Of a stretch of 64,000 nucleotides of DNA, positions 1 to 9,483 are shown piece after piece (position 1 is the first letter of the stretch; every line of letters starts with the position of its first letter). The position numbers were made by a program, and so were the translations under genes. The stretch comes from Brucella pituitosa. GTDB lineage: Bacteria > Pseudomonadota > Alphaproteobacteria > Rhizobiales > Rhizobiaceae. The notes below the pieces were generated by a model. That model did not search any database and was not told the origin of the DNA. It saw only the letters and a list, made by a program, of their open reading frames with translations. Location: positions 1-64,000 of the forward strand of contig NZ_PYSY02000008.1 of the NCBI RefSeq assembly GCF_003049685.1, written 5' to 3'.

Positions 1-2
1 CA

Positions 3-514
3 GCCGCAATCGCCGCGCCTGCAATCAACAAGGATTACATCAAGTCGCTGGCATCGCCGGGTAAGACCGTGCTTGTCATTGAGTATTATGACGGAGACGG
101 AAAAGTTACGGCTCGGAAGGGTTTGCATCCGCTATAAGGCAACTTCACCGACCGAATTTCGGGTTGATGATAAGACCCTTCTGAATCTGTACGGGCTAGA
201 AGCCTGCAGGCGAAATGGTGAACCGCAAGGATGATTTTGCTGGTTCTTGCTCTGACTACGCCAAGCAGCAGTTGCAGATCATGTTGCAGTCGCCGAAGGT
301 TCTCTTTTGTCGGGCATTTGTAAGTGAAGAGCGCCCAAACAAAATGTGACGTGCTACGGCTATTACAATTACCCGGAAGCCTGGACACCGTTGATATGCT
401 CGAAGAGCAAATGCTCTCTCTCGGCGCGCTCCGCATTGCGAAATCGAAAGAGCTGTCCCGATCTGAAGATCGAGAAGACGGCTCTTATGGGATGGCCGAT
501 CCGCGGCCCAATGA
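3..514 (+). pseudogene. Staphylococcal-nuclease-like protein A, 5' end outside window, frameshifted
   Basis: The window opens inside a gene. The first frame (3-137) gives a 44-residue tail ending ARKGLHPL. The reading then continues in another frame as TSPTEFRVDDKTLL and LYGLEACRRNG, and in a third as GSCSDYAKQQLQ. LYGLEACR resembles the 'RLxGIDAPE' signature of the SNase (thermonuclease) fold. The expected end is a TGA at 512-514 that overlaps the ATG of the next gene (ATGA). At least three frame changes occur in about 0.5 kb, so as written no full protein is made. Family assignment rests on motif resemblance and on the two similar genes that follow. It could be a pseudogene or a mis-sequenced gene. 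Confidence 0.45.
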
Positions 515-1013
515 AGTCAGCCTTAATGTCGCTATGTGTGGTCCTTTTCTCGCCAACGGCTTTGCCGCGCCGGAGGATATTTCGACCTCCAGCCGGGCGT
601 TACTTTGGAATCTGGGATACGTGGGTCTCTGAAGGTCAGCGCTATCGTCTCTATGGTGTTCAGTCATGCCTTGAACTGCTTTCACTGATACGACCGGAAG
701 AAGAAGGACTGCGGCGAGGCTTCGCTTGCCGTATTCGCGGCTTATATCAAAGAACCAAACCGGTATTCGTAGCGCAAACTGCCGATACTATGTCGACAAT
801 CGGCGGAAATCGCCTCGATTTATCGACGGTGTTGATTACGAGCGGCTATGCCTTTGCCGCGCTGAAGGCTGACGGGCTTCCTACTATCCAGCATACGCAG
901 TGGCCGAACAGGAAGCTCGAAGCGCAGGCCTCTGGCAATTCGAAGACGTTCAGCATCCTGCCATCCTGTTGAGCAAATCGGCAAACGAACGGACGAGGAA
1001 TGCCCAACAATGA
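511..1013 (+). pseudogene. Secreted staphylococcal-nuclease-like protein B, frameshifted
   Basis: Start ATG at 511 gives MKSALMSLCVVLFSPTAL, a good signal peptide. Homologous-looking segments follow in different frames: GIWDTWVSEGQRYRLYGVQS near 620-665, DCGEASLAVFAAYIK near 710-750, LDLSTVLITSGYAFAALK near 811-870, then YYPAYAVAEQ and GLWQFEDVQHPAILLSKS near 882-975. The order (substrate strand, RLYGVQ, LITSGYAFA, AEQ...GLWQ) matches small SNase-like exported proteins of Rhizobiales. The expected stop, TGA at 1011-1013, overlaps the next ATG by 4 nt. Several single-base frame breaks prevent a continuous product. A calcium-dependent nuclease or a non-catalytic SNase-fold role are both possible. 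Confidence 0.55.
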
Positions 1014-1621
1014 AATATCTGATCGTAGCAATGTCATTTGCCGTCGCATCGACACCAGCATTCGCAGCTGATGCTATTAAACGCGCGCCAGCTGCCAGCG
1101 TATCGGTTCAACCTAGCCAGCCGGTACCGCTTCCAATCTTCGTGTCGCGGTTATTGATGGTCGGACCCTCTGGTTTCCACTTATGCCCAACGAGTTCGGC
1201 TCGCGGACATTGACGCGTGCGAATTGCCTCAATGGGCGCTTGATCCGAAAACACGTCACGAAAGCGCCGCCCCTGACCCCTGTGGCTTTGCAAAATGGCT
1301 CAGCGATCCGTCCGCCGTCTCCCGTCGATGCTATGATGCTGAAGGCATAGCAGATGCACATGGGACGCGACCTATCTCGAAATGTTCTGTGGATTCATCC
1401 CACCAGCCACCCTCATAGGCTATCAGCGTACCGCCATGTCGGCGCGATATGGCATGTGGGCGACCTATGTTCTGGATATGAATGAGTGGCGGCGCAAGGC
1501 CGTCGACAAAACGCTCGATCGTCAGCCTATCGCGGATTTCAACCTACTCGTAGAGCGCAAAAGCGAAATCTCTCCCCCGTTTGCCAACGCGCGCAGAAAA
1601 CCAAGAAGGACAGACCGATAG
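1010..1621 (+). pseudogene. Secreted staphylococcal-nuclease-like protein C, frameshifted
   Basis: The ATG at 1010 overlaps the previous stop as ATGA. The N-terminus (MKYLIVAMSFAVASTPAFAA) is a clean signal peptide with an AFA-A cleavage site. After about 40 codons the frame breaks. Another frame carries VRLADIDACELPQWALDPKT (about 1196-1255), the hallmark SNase 'RLxxIDAxE' segment. A further frame from about 1382 gives YQRTAMSARYGMWATYVLDM and ends with a basic tail at 1619-1621. The three adjacent genes A, B and C look like a tandem family. None is intact as written. Confidence 0.55.
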
Positions 1622-1819
1622 TTGTCGGAAATCGCTCATATTGCGCTCAATTTCGCGCGCGATCCTATGGCCTGCTTGTTGCTGGCCATCCTGCTATCGT
1701 TTTTGCTTATCATCCCGTCATCGAAAATCTGGTGGGTTTACGGCATATTGACCGCTCTGTTCCTCACCGTATCGCTGTATTGCAAGGACAACGGCAAATG
1801 TCGTTCGATGTGTTCTTGA
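1622..1819 (+). CDS. Small membrane protein, unknown function
   Basis: A 65-residue ORF starts with TTG directly after the preceding stop. Residues about 15-50 are strongly hydrophobic and form two closely spaced membrane helices around a PSSKIWW turn. A short Cys-containing tail (CKDNGKCRSMCS) follows. Its end overlaps the next small ORF, which begins with ATG at 1798. No family recognised. The tight spacing suggests co-transcription with the SNase-like genes. In a region rich in frame breaks, the start and end may not be the native ones. Confidence 0.4.
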   Translation: MSEIAHIALNFARDPMACLLLAILLSFLLIIPSSKIWWVYGILTALFLTVSLYCKDNGKCRSMCS

Positions 1820-2016
1820 TTAGCGTCCTTGTCTCTCCAGCGATGTTCAAATCATCACTTGGTCTATCGCGTTGGAATTTGCTGGTTTTCGGCATTCACA
1901 CTTATCGCCCTTTGCAGCGAAGCGGCTCGATGTTGTCACATGTCTCTTACACGCCCGAGACGTCTTGCCTACCGGGTTGTTTTCACAAGCTACAATATGA
2001 GGATGACCTGAAATGA
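1798..2016 (+). pseudogene. Small hydrophobic ORF, probably frameshifted
   Basis: ATG at 1798 gives MSFDVFLISVLVS, a hydrophobic start. Beyond about 1860 the frame starting at 1829 (VGICWFSAFTLIALCSEAA) looks more protein-like than the first, which suggests a frame change. The ATG-frame ends with TGA at 2014-2016, overlapping the ATG of the next gene at 2013 (ATGA). Function unknown. Position and overlaps indicate membership of the same operon. Confidence 0.35.
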
Positions 2017-2552
2017 AGCAGTTTCTGTTTGCAATCGCCGGCCCACTATCGCCGTGATGCCATCCGCTGCAATAGCGCAGGACACGGGAGGGATGCCATC
2101 TGGGGCTGTCAGGTCCTTTGTGCGCAGCATCATCAAACCCTTCGTGGCATGGTGTCCCTTATTGCGTCCCGCCAATGACCGTTGATCAAGGCCATGGCAA
2201 AACGGGCTCATGGCCCATTTGCCATGAAGCTAAGTCTGGCAAACCCGGATATCAGCCTTACGAGGATTGCCCATCTGGATTCAAGGAAGCCAGCAATATG
2301 AGTGATCGCGGCGCAATGCTGTCCAACCGCTGCGAAAAGACAATCAACACCTGCACCAACAAGATCAGGGACCAGAACAAAGAGCTTCAGTACAAGGATG
2401 TTCAATATCGAGACATTGGCAACTCGGATCGCGGAAATAGTTGTCGAAAGGTCGTCTCCATTGCTCGTCCAATGCGAAAAGACCCTTACTTTTTCGACGT
2501 TCCCGATTATCAAGGTTTGAAGGGGCGCTATTGGTTCAACTTGAAATTTTAA
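2013..2552 (+). pseudogene. Secreted cysteine-rich protein, frameshifted in its N-terminal part
   Basis: ATG at 2013 starts MKQFLFAIA. The signal peptide continues in another frame as TIAVMPSAAIAQDTGG. The mature part lies in a third frame from about 2115 to 2552, in which CAASSNPSWHGVPYCVPP, an EDCPSGF segment and paired cysteines around CEKTINTCTN can be read. The many cysteines after a signal sequence suggest disulfide bonds in the periplasm. No known family recognised. At least two single-base frame breaks, both before residue 40, would silence it as written. The reading frame after 2118 is open for 144 codons, which argues that the gene was recently functional or that the breaks are sequence errors. 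Confidence 0.45.
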
Positions 2553-2561
2553 GGAGCTCTA

Positions 2562-3008
2562 ATGAATCAGAACGCACTTCTCGCACTGGCAGCAAGCGCC
2601 GGCATCGCTGTTGGCGCGGGCGGTACTTGGTTCGTAGTCTCCAACGCTTCGAGCAACGCAACAGCCATCGCAAAAGCCGATATCGTTGCAGCGATCAAGG
2701 CCGACCCTACACTTTGTCCCGTTCCCGATGAGCCAGCGGCGAGCGCCAAGCTCGATGTGCCAACTCAAGCTGAAGCATTGTTTGCCGTAAGGAAGCTGGA
2801 AGAAAAAAATCCGCTCTTATGGGACAGAAGAGAACTCGAAAACCTCTCTGTCTCGTTGGCGAATTGTTGGCCAGTCGACGGTGCGACCGGCATGGTCGAA
2901 TGCGTAGCCAATGTCAAAAAAAACCCGTCGGCGCAAACTATCGCGAGAACGGTTGGATTTGCCAAGGATCAATCATCCGGCGAATGGATTGCGACAGACC
3001 GCAAATAG
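2562..3008 (+). CDS. Membrane-anchored hypothetical protein
   Basis: A 148-residue intact ORF, preceded by AAGGAG 8 nt upstream of the ATG. Residues 5-30 (ALLALAASAGIAVGAGGTW) form one N-terminal transmembrane anchor or uncleaved signal. The rest is a small soluble domain with two cysteines in the second half (LANCWPVDG, MVECVANVK) that could form a disulfide. No family recognised. It is the last gene of the 1-3 kb cassette and is followed by a GC-rich hairpin. Confidence 0.6.
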   Translation: MNQNALLALAASAGIAVGAGGTWFVVSNASSNATAIAKADIVAAIKADPTLCPVPDEPAASAKLDVPTQAEALFAVRKLEEKNPLLWDRRELENLSVSLANCWPVDGATGMVECVANVKKNPSAQTIARTVGFAKDQSSGEWIATDRK

Positions 3009-3010
3009 AA

Positions 3011-3030
3011 GAAGCCCGCTGGCGGGCTTC
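3011..3030. terminator. GC-rich hairpin between convergent genes
   Basis: GAAGCCC and GGGCTTC pair around GCTGGC. The hairpin lies just after the stop of the preceding plus-strand gene and just past the end of the convergent minus-strand gene ending at 3039, so it could serve both. The downstream U tract is weak. Confidence 0.5.
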
Positions 3031-3038
3031 CAAAGCAA

Positions 3039-3299
3039 TCATAATTTCTTATCGACGCTTTTCAAAACTGATGCCATTTCGCCCCGTGCGAGCGTAATCC
3101 GCCCGGAGATAAGAGAAGCGGCGAGATAGACCAGTTTTCCGATGGCGTCATCCACATCTTGCGGCTCATAATCTACGATCCGGCGCGGATCTTCCGCTAG
3201 CGATGACATATCCAGCAGTCGTTTTGTCGGGCCATTGTCGCCTAGGTCAACGACATTGGTTTCATCCCGCCAATCCAATGTATCTGCAATAGCATCCAT
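3039..3299 (-). CDS. Small acidic hypothetical protein
   Basis: An 86-residue minus-strand ORF with ATG at 3297-3299 (MDAIADTLDWRDETN). It is acidic in the first half and ends in a helical, weakly hydrophobic part (IGKLVYLAASLISG). No signal peptide or known domain seen. It is convergent to the preceding gene across the hairpin at 3011-3030. The 268 bases upstream (3300-3567) hold no other gene that I can support. Confidence 0.45.
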   Translation of the reverse strand: MDAIADTLDWRDETNVVDLGDNGPTKRLLDMSSLAEDPRRIVDYEPQDVDDAIGKLVYLAASLISGRITLARGEMASVLKSVDKKL

Positions 3300-3567
3300 A
3301 ATGGCCTCCGAAATTCATTTTCAGAAGATGGGTGATGCTCGTAAGTGCAATCCTCGAAACTGATGCCTAGTTGATAGCAGCACGATACACGATCATTAGT
3401 AGATCAATGCTTCTTACTGCCCGATGCACAGTTTCTCGTCTCCATACACCAATTTTCTGACGAAACAGTCATCCCAAAATCCAAGTGATAAAAATGTTGA
3501 TTAAGGCATCCCACACGATAGGATGAGAAACACTGCGAAACGAAACGAAATCTGAGCCGCTAAGATA

Positions 3568-5111
3568 TTGACAAAGAACGGAAAGTTTTTTCTCCCGCCA
3601 CCGAAGGATGGGAGCGACTTCAAAGAATTGTTCAAGCTCATTGTCGCCGCCGGTGCTGGTCGCCCGCTAGGATCCGACGGTCATACGGCAGGTCCATGGA
3701 CGCCAGAGCTTCTGGCGGAGGCCATAACGCATGTAGATCCTAAGCGGATTGGTGTCGATCTTCGAACGGTTCAGCTCTGGTTTCAGGAGAATGAAAAAGG
3801 CATAAGCACGACCAACATCGGGTTGCTGGCAAGAGTTTTAAGTTGTGGTGATACGGTTGCTACAAGCGAATGGAGTATGGAACTCAGCGCTGCACACTCG
3901 GCTTGTCGCTAAAAGACGTGAGCAGAAGAAGACTGAAACAGCCGAACCGTCGGAGCCAGCCCGAGTTGAACCCCGAATTGCAACATCGGACTCTGCAAAC
4001 GATAACGATGGTAAGCGATGGAATCTGACTAGATGGTCAGAAAAGCTTTTCGGTGAGGGGTCTCCACTGAATCTGTCTGCCTCGGTTTTTGCTGGAATGT
4101 CGCTCTCGGGTTCCTTTCGTACATCATTGGCATTCACAACGTAACATTCACCCGATCAGATGGCGTGATCAAGCAGGTCGGATCCTTTGGGCGGCGAACT
4201 GGACCCTCGTGTTCATGGTGTTTCTTCCGGTCTTCCTGGCCTTCGTTTCCGAACTGGTGCATTCGTGGAAGCAGGAGGAACGTCGTCGGCATTTCGATGG
4301 CACACCCGAGTACAGCGACCGGGCATGGCGTGATATTATCGACGCCTCATCGGGTTCGTTTTGGGCGGTCTTCCTAATCTGTTTGCTTTTTGCTGGTGTG
4401 TTCCAGTGGATCGGCGTTTGTCTGGTCCCTCTCATAAGTGGAGGAGGAAATTACGCAACCGATTGGGGCACAATCGCGATAGTCCGGCCCGAAATCGTGA
4501 CGATACCTGCGATCGGTTTTACGGCATTTGCCTATCTTTATATGAGTTTTTCATTTTATCTCTTCTTCGCCGGCCTCATACTGCTTTACTCGGTCATCAA
4601 TGACCTTCGAAAGTTACGCGAAGGACCAACAGCGCAGACGAACGCAGGTACGGGCTTTAGAAGCGAGACCGCTATCTGGGTTATGCAGGGTTTTCGCTGC
4701 ACGGTTTTAGGCATTTTGATCGCTACCGTGATGAAGCTACAAAGCTCGTATTTAGCCTCTAACGGCGCGAGCATTGTAGCCTGGGTGATCAACGACCTTT
4801 CATCTATCTTGTACGATCAAGCGACGGCGCACAGCCGTATCAGCTATCGAATGCCCACACACTACAGCAGTCTGCTAATCGCAATATCGACCTGTTTTGT
4901 TTTCCTTTATGGAGTGACCCGCACTGGAGCAGGAAATCATTTTAAAGTCACCTTGTGGAAAATGACCGCCGTTGTGATGCTTCTATTTGCAAGCTATCTG
5001 TCAATCGACACGTTTTCTGGCTTTACAGTCTTGATGTTTGTCGGGCTCCTAATCGCTATTTATGGCTTATTTGATCCGGCCCTTGGGTCCCGGCGCGCGA
5101 GTGTGAGGTGA
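3568..5111 (+). pseudogene. HTH-like/multispan membrane protein (RcgA-like putative transporter), frameshifted
   Basis: Start TTG at 3568 (MTKNGKFFLPPPKDG). Residues about 45-95 (WTPELLAEAI, GVDLRTVQLWFQENEKGIS, GLLARVLSCGD) look like a helix-turn-helix-type domain. The frame then changes near 3880, back near 4105 (FLSYIIGIHNVTFTRSDG at 4111) and again near 4185, after which an open frame to 5111 encodes about seven transmembrane helices. The full protein would be near 510 residues. This order matches my recollection of proteins labelled RcgA family putative transporter in Brucella and Rhizobium; that label is memory, not a search. Three single-base breaks make the gene inactive as written. 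The next gene, a hydrolase, starts 10 nt downstream and probably belongs with it. Confidence 0.5.
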
Positions 5112-5120
5112 GTAATCAAA

Positions 5121-6146
5121 GTGTTTCATAGTTGGCTTGATCAATGGGATGAGAAACGGGCACGACGCGGAGAAGATGCTAAAAAAGTAACAGCCGTCAT
5201 TCTCGATGCAGAACGTGCGTTTCCGGGGCGCCCCAAAGGTTTCCACTATCGATGAATTCTGCCAGCTCGGGGTGCAGGCAGCTGCCACGCCATCGTACTT
5301 CAGAGCGCCACTCGGTAGCGATAGAGATTTTGAGCGGGCAGGGGACTACCTCAAATTTCCATCTGAAATTTCGACAGACGTTGAGGAAAACAACCAGGTC
5401 TGGGCTAAGATCACGGATAGCGGGTCACGGGACAAGGCACTGGTGATATTTCATCATTGGAACGCACGTTCCCGTAATAGTCAGATCGCACGATATTTCT
5501 CGAAAAGAGGCATTACGGTTGTCGAGATCGCAATGCCTTATCATTTTGAACGAAGCCGTCCGGGGTCCGACTACGCTGATTATATGCTTAGCGCAAATCT
5601 CGGCCGAACGATCAATCGCTACGGCAGGCCGTGTGGGATGGACAAAAGCTCATTCGCTGGCTCAAAAGCCAAGGCTATCGAGAAATTTCCGTACTTGGAA
5701 TGAGCCTCGGTTCATGGGTTGCAGGACTGGTCGCGGCTCATGATACCAATGTTAAGAAAGCTTCGCTGTTTCTCACAGCCGGAAGTCTGGCCGAGATGGT
5801 CTGGACCGGGCGCGCAACGCGCGCCATACGCGAGAGCTTTGAGCCCACGATAGACCTTTCTCATCTACACAGGGCTTGGGCACCGCTCGATCTGGGAAAT
5901 TACGCCTACAGTCTCGCCCGTCCAGATTTGGATATACAGATTGTTTTGGCAAAAAGAGACAAGGTTGTATTGCCAGAATTGTCAATTGCTCTGTTGGAAA
6001 GTCTGAATAATGCTGGCGTAAATCCGAATGTTCAGCAATTAAACTGTGGTCACTATTCACTTGCCATTCCGCCGTACATTTTTAGGGCTGGAGCCAATTT
6101 GAAGCGATTTGTTGCTTCAACATCGTTGCGAGAGAATGTTCCATAA
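5121..6146 (+). pseudogene. Alpha/beta hydrolase, frameshifted
   Basis: GTG at 5121 starts VFHSWLDQWDEKRARRGEDA. The frame shifts near 5220, runs open to about 5610, and shifts again at ACGATCAATCG (about 5611-5620), where one C appears to be missing. The C-terminal part then reads to 6146. Visible fold features are ALVIFHHWNA (strand and oxyanion region), the nucleophile elbow GMSLGSW, IQIVLAKRDKVV carrying the likely acid Asp, and NCGHYSLA with the likely catalytic His. The triad looks intact if the frames are joined, giving about 340 residues. It probably acts on an ester or similar bond. Substrate unknown. Its tight coupling to the upstream membrane protein suggests a joint role. Confidence 0.55.
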
Positions 6147-6191
6147 TTATACTTATCTGATTCATTTGTATAACAGGGGTGGGTTCTAGTT

Positions 6192-7283
6192 TGAAGTGCG
6201 ACTTGCAAATGATAACAATGAGTTATCCAATGCAAGGAACCTGTCATGGAACGCACCTACGCGCATATTGATCTGGATGAACGCCGCAGAATAGCGCGCT
6301 GGCGCACCGCAAAGCTCTCCGTTGACGTTATTGCTGAGAAGCTTGGAAGGCACCGCTCGACCATTTTTCGTGAACTCAAGCGCAATCAGTTTCACGATGA
6401 TGAGATCAAGGATTTAAACGGCTATTACTGCACGATTGCCGAGCAGAAATCCCGCGAGCGGCGTTCAAAGCAACGTAAGCTGATCCGGTATGATGAGCTA
6501 CGGCAGTCCGTGATCGATCACATCAGCGATGGATGGTCGCCGCAACAGATTGCAGGGAGAATGCGATTGGAACGCCATCCAATCTCTGTCAGTCATGAAA
6601 CGATCTATCAGTTTGTGTATTCGACCGACGGTCGAAAAGAAGAGCTTTGAAATATCTGCCGGAACGTCGTGCCAAACGACGCCCACGTCATGCCCGGCGT
6701 CATCATGGACGCCGCTTTCCACCAGAACTGAGCATCCTTTATCGTCCAGACATGGTTGCCAGACGCAAGCAGTTCGGACACTGGGAATGCGACCTTATCC
6801 AGTTTCGCAAGAGGTTCGGCAAGGCCAATGTGACGTCTCTAGTCGAGCGGGTGAGCCGCTTTACGGTTTTGTTGCGCAACAATGATCGTCAGTCACGACC
6901 AGTGATGGATGGGGTGATTAGGGTACTCCAACCCCCTGCCCCAAATAGCCCGTCGCTCCATCACGTTTGATCGTGGCACTGAGTTCACAGAATGGGCTTA
7001 TCTGCAGAATGGGATCGGGTCGCAAACATGGTTCTGTGATCCGCAGTCACCCTGGCAGAAAGGCACCGTTGAAAACACCAACAGACGCACAAGACGATGG
7101 CTTCCCCGAGATCTTGATCCGCTCACCCTCAGTGATCGAGACCTCGCCTTCATCTGTCATCGCCTCAACAATACGCCGCGCAAATGTTTGGGTTACAAAA
7201 CACCTGCAGAAGTCTTTCGGCAAAAATTAATCGCAAACAGACATCGTTTTGCGTAAACTCAAACCGCAAAAAGTCGCGCTTCA
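6192..7283 (+). mobile_element. IS30-family insertion sequence (inactive)
   Basis: Imperfect terminal inverted repeats bound the element: TGAAGTGCGACTT at 6192-6204 and AAGTCGCGCTTCA at 7271-7283 (12 of 13 matched as inverted copies). Its length of about 1.09 kb suits IS30. It carries one frameshifted transposase gene. Its right end abuts an IS630-type transposase remnant. Confidence 0.7.
6246..7255 (+). pseudogene. IS30-family transposase, frameshifted
   Basis: ATG at 6246. The N-terminal part (YAHIDLDERRRIARW, KLGRHRSTIFRELKRN) is the IS30 helix-turn-helix region. It stops at 6650. A second frame (6647 on) continues YLPERRAKRRPRHARR and HWECDLIQ with the first catalytic Asp. A third frame from about 6955 holds ITFDRGTEFTEW with the second Asp and SPWQKGTVENTNRRTRRWLP with the catalytic Glu, ending at TAA 7253-7255. 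All DDE residues are visible but spread over three frames, so the element should not transpose on its own. Confidence 0.75.
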
Positions 7284-7745
7284 GCCTGACCTCACAACCT
7301 TATTCGCCGCACCCGACATTGCAAATGGTCAGGTTATGACTCGATGCCGTGCCCGTCACCGCCACTAGGAATTCCTCGGGTTCCTTAAACATATTGAGGC
7401 GAATATTCTGCCTGTCCTCGACGCCCATCTGGTGGTCGATAATTATGTAGCTCACAAACATCCGAAAGTCCGTGCATAGCTCGCGGCTCGTCCGCGCTTC
7501 CATGTCCACTACACACCAACTTATGCGTCATGGCTCAACCAGGTCGAGCGGCAGTTTGACCCTATCACGCAACGGCAGATACGCCTTGGTTCTTTCGTCA
7601 GCGCCAGGGACCTGATTGGGAAAATAAGCGCCTTCGTTGAAGCCTATAATGCCAAGGCAAAACCCTTTGTCTGGACAGCCACAAGCCAGTCCATCCTCGC
7701 GAAGATCGAACGATTATGTAAAGCTATTTGCCGGACAGGACACTA
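7284..7745 (+). pseudogene. IS630-family transposase C-terminal remnant
   Basis: One frame reads TTLFAAPDIANGQVMTRCRA, then FLGFLKHIEANILP, HLVVDNYVAHKHPKV, HYTPTYASWLNQVER and FVEAYNAKAKPFVWTAT, the typical C-terminal half of IS630/ISRj-type transposases. Two in-frame TAG codons interrupt it, one near 7353 and one near 7478 where Trp is expected. The 5' half is missing: the sequence begins at the IS30 right end, and its stop codon is formed at the IS5 insertion point. It is a dead fragment caught between two other elements. Confidence 0.75.
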
Positions 7746-8620
7746 GGCCGTGTGGACGAATTGACTCAGGTATAAGTTTTCCGGTTCCAGATTTTCTTTC
7801 AACATGATTCACACATTGCCGACGTAATTTGGAGGTCGGCAATGTGCACGAAGATTACAGAGAGTGACTATGAACTGGCACTGGAGGTCTTTCGTGCTTG
7901 TCTACCAGCCGTTGGCGCGAAAGCAAAAAATGACCGCCTATTTCTTGAGGCATTGCATTATTTCACCCTTCATAACATCTCATGGCGGGCTTTGCCTGAG
8001 CGATTTGGTAACTGGAACAGCATATGGAAGCGTTTTGACCGCTTGGGTAAAGCGGGTGTGTTCGAAGACTATTTTTCCATTTTGGCTGGGCTTGATGAAA
8101 GCGCTCATCTGATTGCTATGTTCGACAGCACCGTCATTCGCGCCCATATATCTGCAGCAGGTGCTAAAGGGGGCAGGAAGGTCAAGCGCTCGGTCGTTCT
8201 CGTGGAGGGTTCGGAACCAACATCCATCTGAAAACCGACCGAAATGGTCAGCCCCTTGGGTTTGAACTAACCGGAGGCGAAGCTTCCGATAGTAAACAGT
8301 TTGAAAGCCTCATGGAAACTGGCCCTCAAGTCAGGCACCGCGCTATTATTGCTGACAAAGGCTATGATAGCGACGTTAATAGAGAGACTGCGCGAAAGGC
8401 TGGCGCAATTCCTGTGATCCCTTACAGATCAAACAGAAGAAATATTCCGAAACATTTTGCCACGGCGCTTTATCGAGGTCGCGCACGTATTGAACAAATG
8501 ATGGGGAAGCTCAAACGGTTCAAACGTGTAGCACTACGTTGCGAGAAAACAGCAAGAAATTTCCGATCCATCGTCGCAATCGCTGCTGCTTTTATCTTAA
8601 TCAATTCCGTCCACACGGCC
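7746..8620 (+). mobile_element. IS5-family (IS427-type) insertion sequence
   Basis: Terminal inverted repeats GGCCGTGTGGACG (7746-7758) and CGTCCACACGGCC (8608-8620) are perfect. A TA dinucleotide flanks both sides (7744-7745 and 8621-8622), the target duplication expected for the IS427 group. The length of 875 bp is standard. It inserted at the 3' end of the IS630 remnant and lies 8 bp from the end of the gntR gene on the right. Confidence 0.85.
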
Positions 8621-8623
8621 TAG
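7842..8623 (+). CDS. IS5-family transposase made by -1 frameshift
   Basis: ORF A starts at ATG 7842 and carries ALHYFTLHNISWRALPERFG and the first catalytic Asp in LIAMFDSTVIRAH. It ends at 8231. The second half lies in the -1 frame (QEGQALGRSRGGFGTNIH, then ADKGYDSD with the second Asp and RGRARIEQMMGKLKRFKRVA with the Glu), ending at 8623. The frames join at an A3G5 run (8166-8173), a plausible programmed slippery site as used by IS427-type elements. Both frames are otherwise open, so this copy may be functional. Confidence 0.75.
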
Positions 8624-8630
8624 CATGTGA

Positions 8631-9377
8631 TCATCGGCTCAAGTTTACAGCATTCACTCGTGTAACCCGTGCCTCGTGAGAAGAGCGCAGACGGTAACGA
8701 TCTCCAGGATAAGTGAACCGGCTGCGTGTCACTGGTATACCATCGCGCCATGTCTGCCTATCTACAAGCAAACAAGGCTGACTGATATCAATCTGCAGAT
8801 TTTCGCGAATGTCTTCATCCGCGCGTATAGCACGGATTGTATTGTCGACTGTCGTGACAATCGTGTTACGCAACAGCCAGAAATTCGGGGTAATCAGGGT
8901 GAAGTCCTGCTCGAGATAATCGGGCGCTTCAGCGCTATTCACATATCGCTCTTCGATTTGGATCGGTGTTCCATCTTCGAGGTGCAAAAGCTTGGAATAG
9001 AAGACGTCGTTTTCGGGCGAGCTCTGCAACATATTCCGCCGCGGGTTGTCCGCACTCAAAACCTCGTGCTGCAAAACACGGCTGCTATGCGCGCCGCCCG
9101 ACAGGATCACTTCCTCTGAAGCGTCTGGCAAATTGAAAATCGCGCATTGCATCCGCGGGCCAACGACGAATGTTCCGCGTCCCTGAATGCGCAACAGAAC
9201 CCCGTCAGCCTGCAATTCCCGCAATGCCCGGCGCACTGTCAGGCGAGATGCACTGAAGGTTCCCGCAAGGTCATCTTCTGAAGGCACCTGAAAGTTTGCC
9301 GGCCATTCTGCTGTTTCGATCTTTTTGTCGATAGCGCTTTTTATTTGAGCATATAATGGTTGGTCTGAACTGTTCAT
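8631..9377 (-). CDS. GntR-family regulator, HutC/UTRA type (paralogue 1)
   Basis: A 248-residue protein. Residues about 5-70 form the winged-helix GntR domain (LYAQIKSAIDKKIE, FQVPSEDDLAGTFSASRLTV, RRALRELQADGVL, RIQGRGTFV). Residues about 90-240 form a UTRA effector domain (FYSKLLHLEDGTPIQIEERY, PVTRSRFTYPGDRYRL). It is close to the second GntR gene at 11951-12703, sharing many identical blocks, so the two are paralogues. It is the last gene of the minus-strand ubiD-ubiX operon. HutC-type regulators usually sense a catabolic intermediate; the effector here is unknown. Confidence 0.85.
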   Translation of the reverse strand: MNSSDQPLYAQIKSAIDKKIETAEWPANFQVPSEDDLAGTFSASRLTVRRALRELQADGVLLRIQGRGTFVVGPRMQCAIFNLPDASEEVILSGGAHSSRVLQHEVLSADNPRRNMLQSSPENDVFYSKLLHLEDGTPIQIEERYVNSAEAPDYLEQDFTLITPNFWLLRNTIVTTVDNTIRAIRADEDIRENLQIDISQPCLLVDRQTWRDGIPVTRSRFTYPGDRYRLRSSHEARVTRVNAVNLSR

Positions 9378-9483
9378 ATCTCACAACAAATGATGTTATT
9401 AATAGCGCATAATCACATTCATAGTCGGGCTGGGTCAAGTCCACTTGCGTGATTACACATGGCATGAATCACGGGTTTCACCC

